64,000 nt of DNA from Chloroflexota bacterium (GTDB lineage Bacteria; Chloroflexota; Anaerolineae; Anaerolineales; Anaerolineaceae), in contig JAKAFP010000002.1 of NCBI GenBank assembly GCA_021825925.1, positions 1-64,000 on the forward strand, given 5' to 3'. The translations under genes and the position numbers were made by a program. The first letter of the stretch is position 1; every line of letters begins with the position of its first letter. The notes under the pieces were generated by a model that was not told the origin of the DNA, did no database searches, and saw only the letters and a program-made list of their open reading frames with translations. Shown one piece after another: positions 48,048-57,392 of this stretch.

Positions 48048-50335
48048 ACTCAGAAGCAACCGGGTTAAAAATCAGCGTCAGCGGTATTGTACAGGGCGTT
48101 GGCTTCAGACCCTTTGTTTATACCACTGCCACCCGCCTAAAGCTCTCAGGGAGCGTCTGGAACACCTCAAAAGGGGTAGAGATCGAGTTGTTCGGACCAC
48201 AGAGCGATCTTGACCGCTTTCTGACCGAACTAACCGAGCAGCTGCCTGTTCTGGCGCGCATTGATCAGATCGAATCCTATCCCATCCCTTTTCAAGAAGT
48301 TACCGATTTTTCGATCAAAGACAGTCAGGCTGAAGAAGGCCAATTCCTGCCTGTTTCACCGGACATGAGCATCTGCCCTGATTGCCTGCAGGAATTGTTC
48401 GATCCCAAGAACCGCCGTTATCGCTATCCTTTCATCAACTGCACCAACTGCGGACCGCGTTTTTCGATCATCAAGAATATTCCCTACGATCGTCCGCTGA
48501 CCACCATGGCGGAGTTCAAACTTTGCCCCACCTGCCAGGCGGAATACGATGATCCACGCAACAGACGCTTTCATGCCCAACCCGTGGCCTGCCCGGATTG
48601 CGGTCCGAGAGTGCAGTTCATTGTGAACGGTCAGATCATCGGTAAATTTGAAGGAGCCATCAGCACTGCCCGCCAGTTCTTGATCGAGGGTAAGATCCTC
48701 GCCATCAAAGGGTTGGGCGGATATCACCTGGCCTGCGATGCCTCCAACTCAGAAGCGGTTCAGCGGCTGCGCGATCGCAAGAAACGTTCAGACCGGCCCT
48801 TTGCCTTGATGACCTTCGACCTTGAAACAGTGGGCAAATTCTGCGAATTGAACGAGTCTGAATCGCTAGTACTGCGATCGCCCCAGCATCCCATCGTTTT
48901 GCTACAGAAGAAAGAAGAATGCAATCTTCCTGAAGCATTGGCGCCCACCCAGCATCATCTGGGTTTTATGCTGCCTTACACCCCCCTGCATTACCTGCTG
49001 TTGGAACCCGATGAGGGGTTTCCTGAGGTGCTGGTGATGACCAGCGGCAATCTGAGCGATGAACCCATCGCATACGAGGATGAAGATGCGCGCGAACGTC
49101 TTTCAGAGATCGCCGATGGTTTCCTGGTGCACAACCGCCCCATCCACATGCGTGTGGATGATTCAGTGGTGCGCCTGGTTGAGCAAAAGCCTTATTTCAT
49201 ACGCCGCTCCCGCGGATATGCACCTGACCCGATACTTCTGAATAACGAAATACCTGAAATCCTGGCCTGCGGCGCGGAACTGAAAAACACCTTCTGCCTG
49301 TCACGCGATCATTACGCCTTTCTCAGCCATCACATCGGCGACCTTGAAAATTATGAGACCTTAAGTTCCTTTGAAAGCGGCATACAGCATTATCAAAAAC
49401 TTTTCCGCATCAAGCCGCAAAGCATCGTGGCGGACCTGCATCCAGAGTATCTTTCGACCAAATATGCCATTGATCGTGCCTGCAAAGAGGAAATTCCACT
49501 CATGCAGGTGCAGCACCATCACGCCCATCTCGCCTCCTGCCTGGCCGATAATCACTGGCCCGCCGGCCAGAACGTGATCGGTTTGATCTTTGACGGCACC
49601 GGCTATGGCACGGATGGAAAGATTTGGGGCGGCGAGGTTCTGGTTGGCAGTTACAGCTCAATCCAACGCCGATTCCATCTTGCGGAGACACCGCTTCCCG
49701 GCGGAGATTCTGCTATACGCAACCCGTCTAAAATTGCGCTTGCACAACTGGCTTCGGCTGATCTGCCCTGGACGGATGACCTTCCTCCTGTCCAGGCTTT
49801 CACCAGCCAGGAGCTCGAGATCCTCAAAACGCAGCTTGCCAACCGCATCAACTGTCCCATGACCACCAGCATGGGCCGCTTGTTTGATGCAGTCGCCTCC
49901 CTGATCGGCATTCGCCAGGTTTCAACCTACGAAGGCCAGGCAGCCATCGAACTTGAAAATGCCTGCGACCCTGCCGAAGAAAATGCCTACTCCTTCAGGT
50001 TGAAATCAGATACCATCGAGATCGCTGAGTTATTCGACCATATTTTGTTGAACCTGCGCATGGGCATTTCAAGCAACACAATTGCTGCCCGTTTTCACAA
50101 CGGGCTGGCAAAAATGTGTCTTGAAGTCTGCCAAGTCATCCATGAAGAGACAGGGTTACAAACGGTTGCCCTCTCGGGTGGAGTGTGGCAAAATATTACC
50201 CTGTTAAACAAAACGACAGCGCTGCTGCGCTATAATGGATTTTCTGTGCTTCAGCATCACCAGGTTCCCGCCAATGACGGCGGTATCGCACTCGGACAAC
50301 TGCTGGTCGCCGCGGCGGCCAAACAATCGAATTAG
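48044..50335 (+). CDS. hypF: Carbamoyltransferase HypF
   Basis: Makes the thiocyanate precursor of the Fe cyanide ligands from carbamoyl phosphate. The 763 residues show all domains: acylphosphatase (SGIVQGVGFRPFVYTTA), two zinc fingers (CPDCLQELFDP ... CTNCGPRF and CPTCQAEYDDP ... CPDCGP), YrdC-like (ILAIKGLGGYHLACDA ... KRSDRPFALM) and the Kae1-like C-terminal domain with VQHHHAHLASCLADN. ATGA overlap with hypB. Confidence 0.97.
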   Translation: MNSEATGLKISVSGIVQGVGFRPFVYTTATRLKLSGSVWNTSKGVEIELFGPQSDLDRFLTELTEQLPVLARIDQIESYPIPFQEVTDFSIKDSQAEEGQFLPVSPDMSICPDCLQELFDPKNRRYRYPFINCTNCGPRFSIIKNIPYDRPLTTMAEFKLCPTCQAEYDDPRNRRFHAQPVACPDCGPRVQFIVNGQIIGKFEGAISTARQFLIEGKILAIKGLGGYHLACDASNSEAVQRLRDRKKRSDRPFALMTFDLETVGKFCELNESESLVLRSPQHPIVLLQKKEECNLPEALAPTQHHLGFMLPYTPLHYLLLEPDEGFPEVLVMTSGNLSDEPIAYEDEDARERLSEIADGFLVHNRPIHMRVDDSVVRLVEQKPYFIRRSRGYAPDPILLNNEIPEILACGAELKNTFCLSRDHYAFLSHHIGDLENYETLSSFESGIQHYQKLFRIKPQSIVADLHPEYLSTKYAIDRACKEEIPLMQVQHHHAHLASCLADNHWPAGQNVIGLIFDGTGYGTDGKIWGGEVLVGSYSSIQRRFHLAETPLPGGDSAIRNPSKIALAQLASADLPWTDDLPPVQAFTSQELEILKTQLANRINCPMTTSMGRLFDAVASLIGIRQVSTYEGQAAIELENACDPAEENAYSFRLKSDTIEIAELFDHILLNLRMGISSNTIAARFHNGLAKMCLEVCQVIHEETGLQTVALSGGVWQNITLLNKTTALLRYNGFSVLQHHQVPANDGGIALGQLLVAAAAKQSN

Positions 50336-50344
50336 AGGTGTAAC

Positions 50345-50608
50345 ATGTGTCTCGCTGTCCCCGGAAAAATCATTGAGATCACCCAAACCCCCGCTGCAAA
50401 AATGGGCAGAGTGGATTTTGGCGGCGTGGTCCGCGAAGTATGTCTTGAAGCCGTTCCAGAAGCGGAACTGGGAAATTACGTCATCGTGCATGCCGGTTTT
50501 GCCCTCAATACCCTCAGCGAACGCGAAGCCCAGGAAACCCTGGATGCACTGCGTGAACTGGGCGATATTGAAGCCGAACTGATGGCCAATGACGTCGAAC
50601 AAGGATAA
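50345..50608 (+). CDS. hypC: Hydrogenase assembly chaperone HypC
   Basis: An 87-residue chaperone that carries the Fe(CN)2CO unit with HypD. The N-terminus [12 protein letters not shown] exposes the essential Cys2. [34 protein letters not shown] is the OB-like barrel. GAGGTG ribosome-binding site; 5 bp to hypD. Confidence 0.96.
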   Translation: MCLAVPGKIIEITQTPAAKMGRVDFGGVVREVCLEAVPEAELGNYVIVHAGFALNTLSEREAQETLDALRELGDIEAELMANDVEQG

Positions 50609-50613
50609 CCTGC

Positions 50614-51714
50614 ATGAAATACCTGGATGAATTCCGTGACGCAGAGCTGGTCAAGATCGTTTTGGACAAGATCCACCGGGTGACCAAACATCCGTGGGTG
50701 ATCATGGAAATTTGCGGCGGGCAAACCCATTCGATCATGCAAAATGGAATTGATCAACTGCTTCCCCCTCAAATTGAACTGGTGCACGGACCCGGCTGCC
50801 CGGTGTGCGTGACTTCGCTGGAATTGGTGGATAAGGCGCTGGCGATTGCCAGCCTGCCCAACGTGATCATGTGCTCGTTTGGCGACATGCTGCGCGTGCC
50901 GGGCTCCGGCAGAGATCTATTTTCAATTCGCGCGGCAGGCGGGCAGGTCAAGATCGTCTACTCACCCCTGGATGCAGTAAAGATCGCCCAGGCCAACCCG
51001 GATAAGGAAGTGGTCTTTTTCGCAGTCGGTTTTGAAACCACCGCTCCGGCTAATTTGATGAGCGTCATTCAGGCACAATCGCTGGGGTTAAAGAATTTTT
51101 CGGTGCTGGTCTCGCAGGTTACCGTGCCACCCGCCATGCACGCCATTTTGGGCTCTCCCGAAAACCGCGTTCAAGGTTTTCTGGCTGCAGGTCACGTGTG
51201 CTCCATTATGGGTTATCACGAATACCTGCCCATCGCAGAACAGTATCGCATTCCCATCGTGGTGACCGGATTTGAACCGCTGGATATCCTCAACGGCATC
51301 TTGATGACCGTTGAACAACTTGAAGCCGGCACATTTGAAGTACAAAACGGTTACAACCGTGTCGTCTCTAAAGAAGGCAATCTTCCCGCCCAAGCGCTGA
51401 TCAAAAAGGTATACATGCAGTGCGACCGGAACTGGCGCGGCATAGGCATGATCCCCATGAGTGGATGGTGCCTGCGGCCGGAGTATTCTGAATTTGATGC
51501 TGAAAAACGCTTCGCCGTGGAAAACATCAAGACCAAGGAATCCGAAGTCTGCATCGCCGGCCAGATCTTGCAGGGTATCAAGAAACCACCCCAATGCCCG
51601 GCCTTTGGCACGCTTTGCACCCCAGAAGCACCGTTGGGTGCGACCATGGTCTCGTCTGAAGGAGCCTGCTCAGCTTATTACCGCTATGCGCGCTTTGAAA
51701 AGGAACAGGCATGA
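50614..51714 (+). CDS. hypD: Hydrogenase Fe-ligand assembly protein HypD
   Basis: A 366-residue [4Fe-4S] scaffold for the Fe(CN)2CO group. Conserved motifs are [56 protein letters not shown] and the C-terminal cluster-binding [20 protein letters not shown] ... [22 protein letters not shown]. It overlaps hypE by 4 bp. Confidence 0.97.
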   Translation: MKYLDEFRDAELVKIVLDKIHRVTKHPWVIMEICGGQTHSIMQNGIDQLLPPQIELVHGPGCPVCVTSLELVDKALAIASLPNVIMCSFGDMLRVPGSGRDLFSIRAAGGQVKIVYSPLDAVKIAQANPDKEVVFFAVGFETTAPANLMSVIQAQSLGLKNFSVLVSQVTVPPAMHAILGSPENRVQGFLAAGHVCSIMGYHEYLPIAEQYRIPIVVTGFEPLDILNGILMTVEQLEAGTFEVQNGYNRVVSKEGNLPAQALIKKVYMQCDRNWRGIGMIPMSGWCLRPEYSEFDAEKRFAVENIKTKESEVCIAGQILQGIKKPPQCPAFGTLCTPEAPLGATMVSSEGACSAYYRYARFEKEQA

Positions 51715-52781
51715 GCACTGAAGACAAACCGGTCTCGATCCAGGGGGCAGTTTGCCCCATGCCGCTCAGGCATTATGACACGATCGTCATGGGCCACGGT
51801 TCTGGCGGACGCATGACTCAGGACTTGATCAAGCAGTGCTTTGCACCTTACCTTTCCAACCCTGCCCTGGATGCAGGCAACGACTTCGCCACGCTTTCCA
51901 CTGTGGTTAATGGTCCCATATCAGTCAGCACCGATGCCCATATTGTTTCGCCGTTGATCTTTCCCGGTGGGGATATTGGCCGGCTGGCCGTCTGCGGTAC
52001 AGTAAATGACGTTGCCATGTCTGGCGCAGTGCCGCTTGGCCTGACGGCCAGCTTTATACTCGAAGAAGGTTTATCCACCCAGACCCTGGTTGAGATCGTC
52101 AAGTCCATGGCGGTCTCTGCGCTTGAAGCGGGAGTTCCGATTGTGGCTGGCGATACCAAGGTGGTTGAACGCGGCAAGGCGGATGGATTATTCATTTCCA
52201 CAGCCGGGTTTGGACATTTTCCGAAACCATTCATCATTGGCGGCGCTGAAGCCAAACCGGGTGATGTGGTGCTGATCTCGGGTACGCTGGGCGATCACGG
52301 AATAGCCGTTCTGACCGCTCGCGGCGACCTGGCCTTTGAAACCCAGGTTGAATCGGATGTTGCGCCATTAAATCTGATGATCCAGCAGATTCTGGAGGCT
52401 TCCCCAAATGTGCATGTACTGCGTGATCCCACCCGCGGCGGATTGGCAACCACCCTCAACGAAATTGCCGAACAAAGCCAGGTCAACATCACCATTGATG
52501 AAAAAGCCATCCCGGTAAAACCGGCGGTTCAGACGGCCTGCGAAATGCTGGGTTTTGATCCGCTGTATGTGGCCAATGAAGGCAAGTTGATCGTGATCGT
52601 ACCCGAAACCGAAGCAGATGCCGCCCTGTCTGCCATGCATGCTAATGTCTATGGCAAGGATGCCTGCCGCATCGGCCGAGTCATCGAATCCCCGGCCGGA
52701 CGGGTACTCTTGAAAACCCAAATTGGTGCCACCCGCGTTTTGGACGTGATGGCAGGTGAAATGTTGCCCCGAATCTGTTAG
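51711..52781 (+). CDS. hypE: Hydrogenase maturation dehydratase HypE
   Basis: Dehydrates the carbamoyl group on its C-terminal cysteine to thiocyanate using ATP. The 356 residues include [13 protein letters not shown] at the start of the PurM-like fold, [50 protein letters not shown] and [13 protein letters not shown]. They end exactly in MLPRIC, the thiocarbamate-carrying terminal Cys. End of the hyp operon. Confidence 0.97.
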   Translation: MSTEDKPVSIQGAVCPMPLRHYDTIVMGHGSGGRMTQDLIKQCFAPYLSNPALDAGNDFATLSTVVNGPISVSTDAHIVSPLIFPGGDIGRLAVCGTVNDVAMSGAVPLGLTASFILEEGLSTQTLVEIVKSMAVSALEAGVPIVAGDTKVVERGKADGLFISTAGFGHFPKPFIIGGAEAKPGDVVLISGTLGDHGIAVLTARGDLAFETQVESDVAPLNLMIQQILEASPNVHVLRDPTRGGLATTLNEIAEQSQVNITIDEKAIPVKPAVQTACEMLGFDPLYVANEGKLIVIVPETEADAALSAMHANVYGKDACRIGRVIESPAGRVLLKTQIGATRVLDVMAGEMLPRIC

Positions 52782-52826
52782 AATACTTGCATATCGGGTA
52801 TTTTGAATCCACTTTACTGAGGCGTT

Positions 52827-53627
52827 ATGAAAATTGACTTTCAAGAAACCACCAAAGACCTGGCCGTACGCATTGACATCCATTCCAAATTTGGTGCCAA
52901 AAATATTGACACTTGGATGTTGGATCTGATCAACCTCCAACCCAACAACGTCATCCTCGACGTGGGCTGCGGATCAGGTAAACAATGCTTTTCATATTAT
53001 GACCGCCTGAACGGCAAAGCCACCATCACCGGCGGTGATGTATCTGATGATCTGTTGGATCAGGCACGCGCCGAAGACAAACGCCGTAACTCCGGCATGA
53101 CCTTCATTCACCTGGATTTCAACAAAACATTCCCGTTGGAACGCGATACATTTGACTTTGTCTCCTGTTGTTTCGCGATCTATTATGCTGAGAATGTGCC
53201 CTTTACCATTGATGAGATGTACCGGGTGACCAAAATGGGTGGACGGCTCTTTACCACCGGACCCATGCCCCAAAACAAGCAGCTTTTCTACGACATTATC
53301 CGAGAAGCCACCGGCAAAGAGATTCCGTTGATGCCGGGAAGTTCACGTTTTTCAACCGAATTCCTATCCACCATCAAATCACTTTACAGCAAAGTGGACC
53401 TGCACCTTTTCGAAAATCCACTCACCTTTGAATCCATTGAACCCTACATGGATTACACGCGTGCCTCCATGTCTGAAGACCGAAAACTGTGGGGCAGCTT
53501 CTTCAATAGCAAGGATGATTTTGAGAAGGTGATGCAGCAGATCACCACCGTTGCCCAACGCCGCCTGGATAAAGACGGCAAGCTGGTGATGACCAAGGTG
53601 GTCGGCGGAATTTTAGCGACAAAATAG
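52827..53627 (+). CDS. Class I SAM-dependent methyltransferase
   Basis: A 266-residue Rossmann methyltransferase. Motif I is VILDVGCGSGKQCFSYYDRL (about 38-57), then TGGDVSDDLLDQA, FDFVSCCFAIYYAENVP (motif II region) and MGGRLFTTGPMPQNKQ (motif III). The C-terminal helical part is not distinctive, so the substrate is unknown. Six bp separate it from the PIG-L deacetylase gene, suggesting a joint small-molecule or glycan modification step. Confidence 0.85.
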   Translation: MKIDFQETTKDLAVRIDIHSKFGAKNIDTWMLDLINLQPNNVILDVGCGSGKQCFSYYDRLNGKATITGGDVSDDLLDQARAEDKRRNSGMTFIHLDFNKTFPLERDTFDFVSCCFAIYYAENVPFTIDEMYRVTKMGGRLFTTGPMPQNKQLFYDIIREATGKEIPLMPGSSRFSTEFLSTIKSLYSKVDLHLFENPLTFESIEPYMDYTRASMSEDRKLWGSFFNSKDDFEKVMQQITTVAQRRLDKDGKLVMTKVVGGILATK

Positions 53628-53633
53628 GTGCCT

Positions 53634-54284
53634 ATGAATCACGATATGACCTTTTACGGTAAAAAAGTTTGCTTCATTGGCGCCCACCCGGATGACATCG
53701 AGATCGGCTGCGGGGCTTTGATCGCCCATATCGCCAGCCAGACCGAGGTCAAATGCGTGACGTTGTCTGATAACCAGAAAAATCCGCTGCTGACCAACGT
53801 GGTCAAGGAACATTTCAACAGTATGGCAGTGTTGGGCGTTCCCAAAGAAAACGTGATTGTTGGACAATTCGAAACCCGCTGCTTCCCTGATCAACGTCAG
53901 GAGATCCTGGAATACATGATCAACCTGAACAAGGAATTCAAGCCAGAGATCGTTTTTGTACATACCAAGGCAGACATCCATCAAGATCATGCCACGGTCA
54001 CTGGCGAGGCGCTGCGTGCCTTTAGAGGCACTACAGTAATGGGCTTTGACGTCATCCGCAGCAGCTACGGCTTCTTCCCCAGCTTTTTAGTCGAGGTCAC
54101 CGAAGCGGATGTGGATAAGAAGATCGCCGCAATGGCGGAGTATCACACCTATGATTCAAAATACTATTTCGACCCGGCGGTCACCCGCGCCACGCTGATC
54201 AGGCATGGTGCGCTGGCCGAACGCAAATTCGCTGAAGGTTTTGATATTTTGAGGATCATCGGCGCGTTTGGATGCGTATCATAA
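53634..54284 (+). CDS. PIG-L family deacetylase
   Basis: A 216-residue zinc-dependent de-N-acetylase. The ATG at 53634 (AGGTG upstream) is preferred over a GTG two codons earlier. The metal motif is IGAHPDDIEIGCGALIAH, with the second His in HTKADIHQDHATVTGEA. Relatives act on GlcNAc-inositol, bacillithiol precursors or antibiotic sugars. Co-transcribed with the methyltransferase; a strong terminator follows. Confidence 0.9.
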   Translation: MNHDMTFYGKKVCFIGAHPDDIEIGCGALIAHIASQTEVKCVTLSDNQKNPLLTNVVKEHFNSMAVLGVPKENVIVGQFETRCFPDQRQEILEYMINLNKEFKPEIVFVHTKADIHQDHATVTGEALRAFRGTTVMGFDVIRSSYGFFPSFLVEVTEADVDKKIAAMAEYHTYDSKYYFDPAVTRATLIRHGALAERKFAEGFDILRIIGAFGCVS

Positions 54285-54301
54285 ATCACCCAGTTAAGAT
54301 C

Positions 54302-54336
54302 AGACCCCCACGGATTGTAATCCGCGGGGGTCTTTC
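54302..54336 (+). terminator. Intrinsic terminator
   Basis: AGACCCCC-A-CGGATT, a 2-nt loop, then AATCCG-C-GGGGGTCT form a 15-position stem with one A/C mismatch, followed by TTTC. Confidence 0.8.
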
Positions 54337-54366
54337 AAAAAGCGAATCTAAACGAGGTAATATTCT

Positions 54367-54921
54367 ATGGATAATACCTACATTACATTACTACGCGGAA
54401 TAAATGTCGGCGGCAAGAATAAAGTCATCATGTCAGATCTGAAGAAATGCCTGGAAGAGCTGGGCTTTTCCGAAATAGTTACTTATATCGCCAGCGGTAA
54501 TGTGATTTTTGAATCGGATAAAAAACCTCAAGAAATAAAAATGCTCATTGAAAAGCTAATACCAGAAAAGTTCAAAATTGATGAAGAATTAATAAAAGTA
54601 TTGGTATTATCCCGCGACCAATTTCAAGTCATCATAGATCACAAGCCAGAGGGCTTTGGTGATCAGCCTGAAAAATATCACAGCGATGCCATTTTTCTGA
54701 TGGACAAAAGCTCAGATCAAGTCATGCACGTTTTCGACCCACGCGAAGGGGTGGATAAAATTTGGCCAGGCAATGGCGTGATCTACTCACAACGCCTCAG
54801 CGCACTGCGGACAAAAAGTCGTTTGAACAAAGCCATTGGCACGCCTGAATATAAATTTATGACCATCCGCAGTTGGAATACGGTTCAAAAATTGATGGAA
54901 TTATTGGATCAAAGGATGTAA
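54367..54921 (+). CDS. DUF1697 family protein
   Basis: A 184-residue protein whose N-terminus (YITLLRGINVGGKNKVIMSDL) and the segment YIASGNVIFESDK define DUF1697. The rest is KYHSDAIFLMDK, KIWPGNGVIYSQRLSALRTKSRLNK and TIRSWNTVQKLMELL. The family is widespread, about 180 residues long and without established function. Single-gene unit between two terminators. Confidence 0.9.
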   Translation: MDNTYITLLRGINVGGKNKVIMSDLKKCLEELGFSEIVTYIASGNVIFESDKKPQEIKMLIEKLIPEKFKIDEELIKVLVLSRDQFQVIIDHKPEGFGDQPEKYHSDAIFLMDKSSDQVMHVFDPREGVDKIWPGNGVIYSQRLSALRTKSRLNKAIGTPEYKFMTIRSWNTVQKLMELLDQRM

Positions 54922-54962
54922 GTTTTTCTCAATATTTCGAATTATGATAAATCAATAAAAAG

Positions 54963-55006
54963 AAGACACCTTGACAAGGCTGGAAAAAGCCTTGTCAAGG
55001 TGTCTT
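54963..55006. terminator. Long bidirectional terminator hairpin
   Basis: AAGACACCTTGACAAGGCT pairs perfectly over 19 bp with its complement around the 6-nt loop GGAAAA. It lies between the convergent DUF1697 gene and the suf operon end and can serve both. Confidence 0.8.
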
Positions 55007-55036
55007 AAATTAACCAATGTCAATAAATAATTTCTC

Positions 55037-55366
55037 TTAAATTCCTACTTCAAGGTATTCATCTTTGACGCGGACCTTGTAAACCTTGATATCGGTCACT
55101 GCGGGGAAAGAAAGCACTTTACCGGTGCGGATGTCGAAGCGGGCACCGTGACGTGGACAAATGATCTGTTCACCATCCAGCTCCCCTTCACCGACCGGCC
55201 CACTGTCGTGGGTGCATTGGTCTTCGATCGCAAGATATTCTCCATTCAGAGAAAATAAGACAATGGGTTTGCCTTCAAGCTCAAAAAATAGGCGCTCTCC
55301 ATTCGGCACGTCGGCTGCCTTGGCGATCCTGAAATACTTTGTATCGTAGATCATTTCTTCGCTCAT
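55037..55366 (-). CDS. Rieske-type [2Fe-2S] ferredoxin
   Basis: A 109-residue non-heme Rieske protein. Ligands C-x-H in DQCTHDSGPV and C-x2-H in IICPRHGARFD, with the spacing of dioxygenase-type ferredoxins. Its ATG overlaps the sufU stop by 4 bp. As last gene of the suf operon it may accept clusters from SufU/SufBCD or supply electrons. No oxygenase partner is nearby. Confidence 0.9.
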   Translation of the reverse strand: MSEEMIYDTKYFRIAKAADVPNGERLFFELEGKPIVLFSLNGEYLAIEDQCTHDSGPVGEGELDGEQIICPRHGARFDIRTGKVLSFPAVTDIKVYKVRVKDEYLEVGI

Positions 55367-55770
55367 GCTTGCCCTTCCTCCAGAAGATCATCAGTGGCTT
55401 CACCCAAGCCGTAAACACCAGCTTTAAGTATTTTAAGCGGAAGAAGTGCGCATTTCAAGCGCACCGGACCAAGTTCGATGCCCAATAGGTCCATCACGTC
55501 CGTTTTACTCAGATGTTTGATTTCGTTCACGTCTTTTCCGATGATGGATTCAAGCAGCAGGTCTGCCGAGGCTTGCGAAATGGCGCAGCCATGGCCGTCA
55601 AAAGCGGCTTCGCTGACCTTTCCGTCTTCGCCTACGCGCAAGTCAATCTTAATATGATCTCCGCATAACGGATTCTCATCTTCAAAGGTGATGTCATTAG
55701 GGTCAAGACTACCCCGGTAACCAGGGTTCTTGTAGTGTTCAATGATTACTTCACGATAAAGGTCATCCAC
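55363..55770 (-). CDS. sufU: Fe-S assembly sulfurtransferase/scaffold SufU
   Basis: A 135-residue zinc protein that accepts sulfur from SufS. Conserved LYREVIIEHYKNPGYRG, NPLCGDHIKIDL, DGHGCAISQASADLL and LKCALLPLKIL provide the three Cys and one Asp of the SufU zinc site. The SufU-type insertion before the last Cys is present, which separates it from IscU. Thirteen bp after sufS. Confidence 0.94.
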   Translation of the reverse strand: MDDLYREVIIEHYKNPGYRGSLDPNDITFEDENPLCGDHIKIDLRVGEDGKVSEAAFDGHGCAISQASADLLLESIIGKDVNEIKHLSKTDVMDLLGIELGPVRLKCALLPLKILKAGVYGLGEATDDLLEEGQA

Positions 55771-55783
55771 GATAAAACACCTA

Positions 55784-57013
55784 TTAGGAAAACATTTTGA
55801 CTACTTTTTGCAGAGAGACCACCAAGTGGTTGATCTCTTCTTCAGTATTATAAAGGTAAAAACTGGCTCTTGAAGAGGCTGAGATTCCGAACTTGTCATG
55901 CAAGGGCATGGCACAATGGTGCCCTGCGCGGATGGCGATGCCGTTTTGATCCAAAATTTGAGCCACATCATGCGGATGAATGCCAGGCAGCGTGAATGAA
56001 ACCACACCACCGCGATGGGCAGCTTTTTCTCCCATGATCTCAAGCCCGGGGATGGTCTTCATCTTGATCAAGGCGGATTGCACCAGTTGGTGTTCGTATT
56101 CGGCGATGGCGTCCATTCCAACAGCACTCAAATAATCCACAGCAGCACCAAAACCAACGGCTTCAGCAATGGAGAAGGTACCGGCTTCAAATTTCCAGGG
56201 CAGTTCATTAGGGGTGAACGAACGCAGATAGACCTTGCGGATCATATCCCCGCCGCCCATGTAAGGAGGCATTTTGTCCAACAGTTCTTCACGCCCGTAG
56301 AGTGCGCCAATTCCGGTGGGGCCAACCATCTTATGAGCAGAAAATGCCATAAAATCAACATCCAGGTCTTTGACTGAAACCGCGAAATGCGGAACAGATT
56401 GGGCTGCATCCACCACTGTAATGGCGCCAGCCTGTTTGGCTTTGGCGATCATGGTTTTGGCCGGGTTGATCGTGCCCAAAACGTTGGACATGTGTGCAAA
56501 AGCCACCAGTTTGGGTTTTTGCTCCAAAAGCTTATCGAAGACCGCTTGGTCAAGCTCTCCGTCATCCGTAACTGTGATGAATTCAAGCCTGAGCCCTTTT
56601 TCATTCGCCAGCATCTGCCAGGGGACCAGGTTCGAGTGGTGCTCCATCTCGGTCAAGACGATCAAATCATCCTTGGCGAGAAATGCACGTCCCCAGGTTT
56701 GGGCAACCAGGTTGATGGATTCGGTGGCATTACGGGTGAAAATAACTTGCTTGGGCTTGTCAGCGCCAATAAAAGCCGCCACTTTGGCACGTGCAGCTTC
56801 ATACATGGCGGTGGCGCGTTCTGCCAAATAATGCACACCACGGTGAATGTTGCCGTTGGAAGTGCGATAATAATCGTCCATGGCATCAATCACCACAGAC
56901 GGTTTTTGAGCTGTGGCTGTGGAATCCAAATAGACCAATGGAACATTGGGGCTTACTTCGATCCCGAGAATGGGAAAATCTTGCCTTATTTTATCGACAT
57001 TAAAAGCGGTCAT
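55784..57013 (-). CDS. sufS: Cysteine desulfurase SufS
   Basis: PLP enzyme taking sulfur from cysteine. The 409 residues show LDSTATAQKP near the N-terminus, MEHHSNLVPWQ, VVDAAQSVPHF, FSAHKMVGPTGIGALYG (PLP lysine at about 228) and IRAGHHCAMPLHD (active-site cysteine at about 368), the group II SufS form. ATG start preceded by GAGAACCG. Lies between a small unknown gene and sufU. Confidence 0.96.
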   Translation of the reverse strand: MTAFNVDKIRQDFPILGIEVSPNVPLVYLDSTATAQKPSVVIDAMDDYYRTSNGNIHRGVHYLAERATAMYEAARAKVAAFIGADKPKQVIFTRNATESINLVAQTWGRAFLAKDDLIVLTEMEHHSNLVPWQMLANEKGLRLEFITVTDDGELDQAVFDKLLEQKPKLVAFAHMSNVLGTINPAKTMIAKAKQAGAITVVDAAQSVPHFAVSVKDLDVDFMAFSAHKMVGPTGIGALYGREELLDKMPPYMGGGDMIRKVYLRSFTPNELPWKFEAGTFSIAEAVGFGAAVDYLSAVGMDAIAEYEHQLVQSALIKMKTIPGLEIMGEKAAHRGGVVSFTLPGIHPHDVAQILDQNGIAIRAGHHCAMPLHDKFGISASSRASFYLYNTEEEINHLVVSLQKVVKMFS

Positions 57014-57027
57014 TTTTTTCGGTTCTC

Positions 57028-57321
57028 TTAGTCAACCTTGGCCAGGTCAGGTTTGCCGGCTTTTTTGACTGGTACACGGATGTGGGGAGACATTTGGGGG
57101 AACCATAAAATATGGTCTGGAACCATCCAACCATCAGTGAGATAGACATTGCTGCGAAATTGAACAGCCACCATCTTGGGATCAACCTGTACCACGATCC
57201 CCTTCAGCCAGCCGCGAACACGTTCTGCACCTTTTTCATGGTCGCAAAAAACTTCAACCGTGTCTCCTACTTCATACACAAACTCATGGTCCGGGGGGTT
57301 CATGAAAGGTATAGGTGTCAT
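57028..57321 (-). CDS. Small conserved-looking protein of the suf operon, unknown
   Basis: A 97-residue soluble protein with a beta-strand pattern: FVYEVGDTVEVFCDHEKG, VRGWLKGIVVQVDPKMVAVQFRSNVYLTDGWMVPDHILWF. This is consistent with an SH3-like or KOW-like barrel; no cysteine pair or catalytic motif. It begins 71 bp after sufD and ends 14 bp before sufS, so it is most likely co-transcribed. No function is known to me; a partner-binding role in cluster assembly is only a guess. Confidence 0.65.
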   Translation of the reverse strand: MTPIPFMNPPDHEFVYEVGDTVEVFCDHEKGAERVRGWLKGIVVQVDPKMVAVQFRSNVYLTDGWMVPDHILWFPQMSPHIRVPVKKAGKPDLAKVD

Positions 57322-57392
57322 ATTGTAATCTCCACATTCATCATTTGGAATTTAACCGGTTCCTTTATAATACACAAAAATAAGCCGATTAA

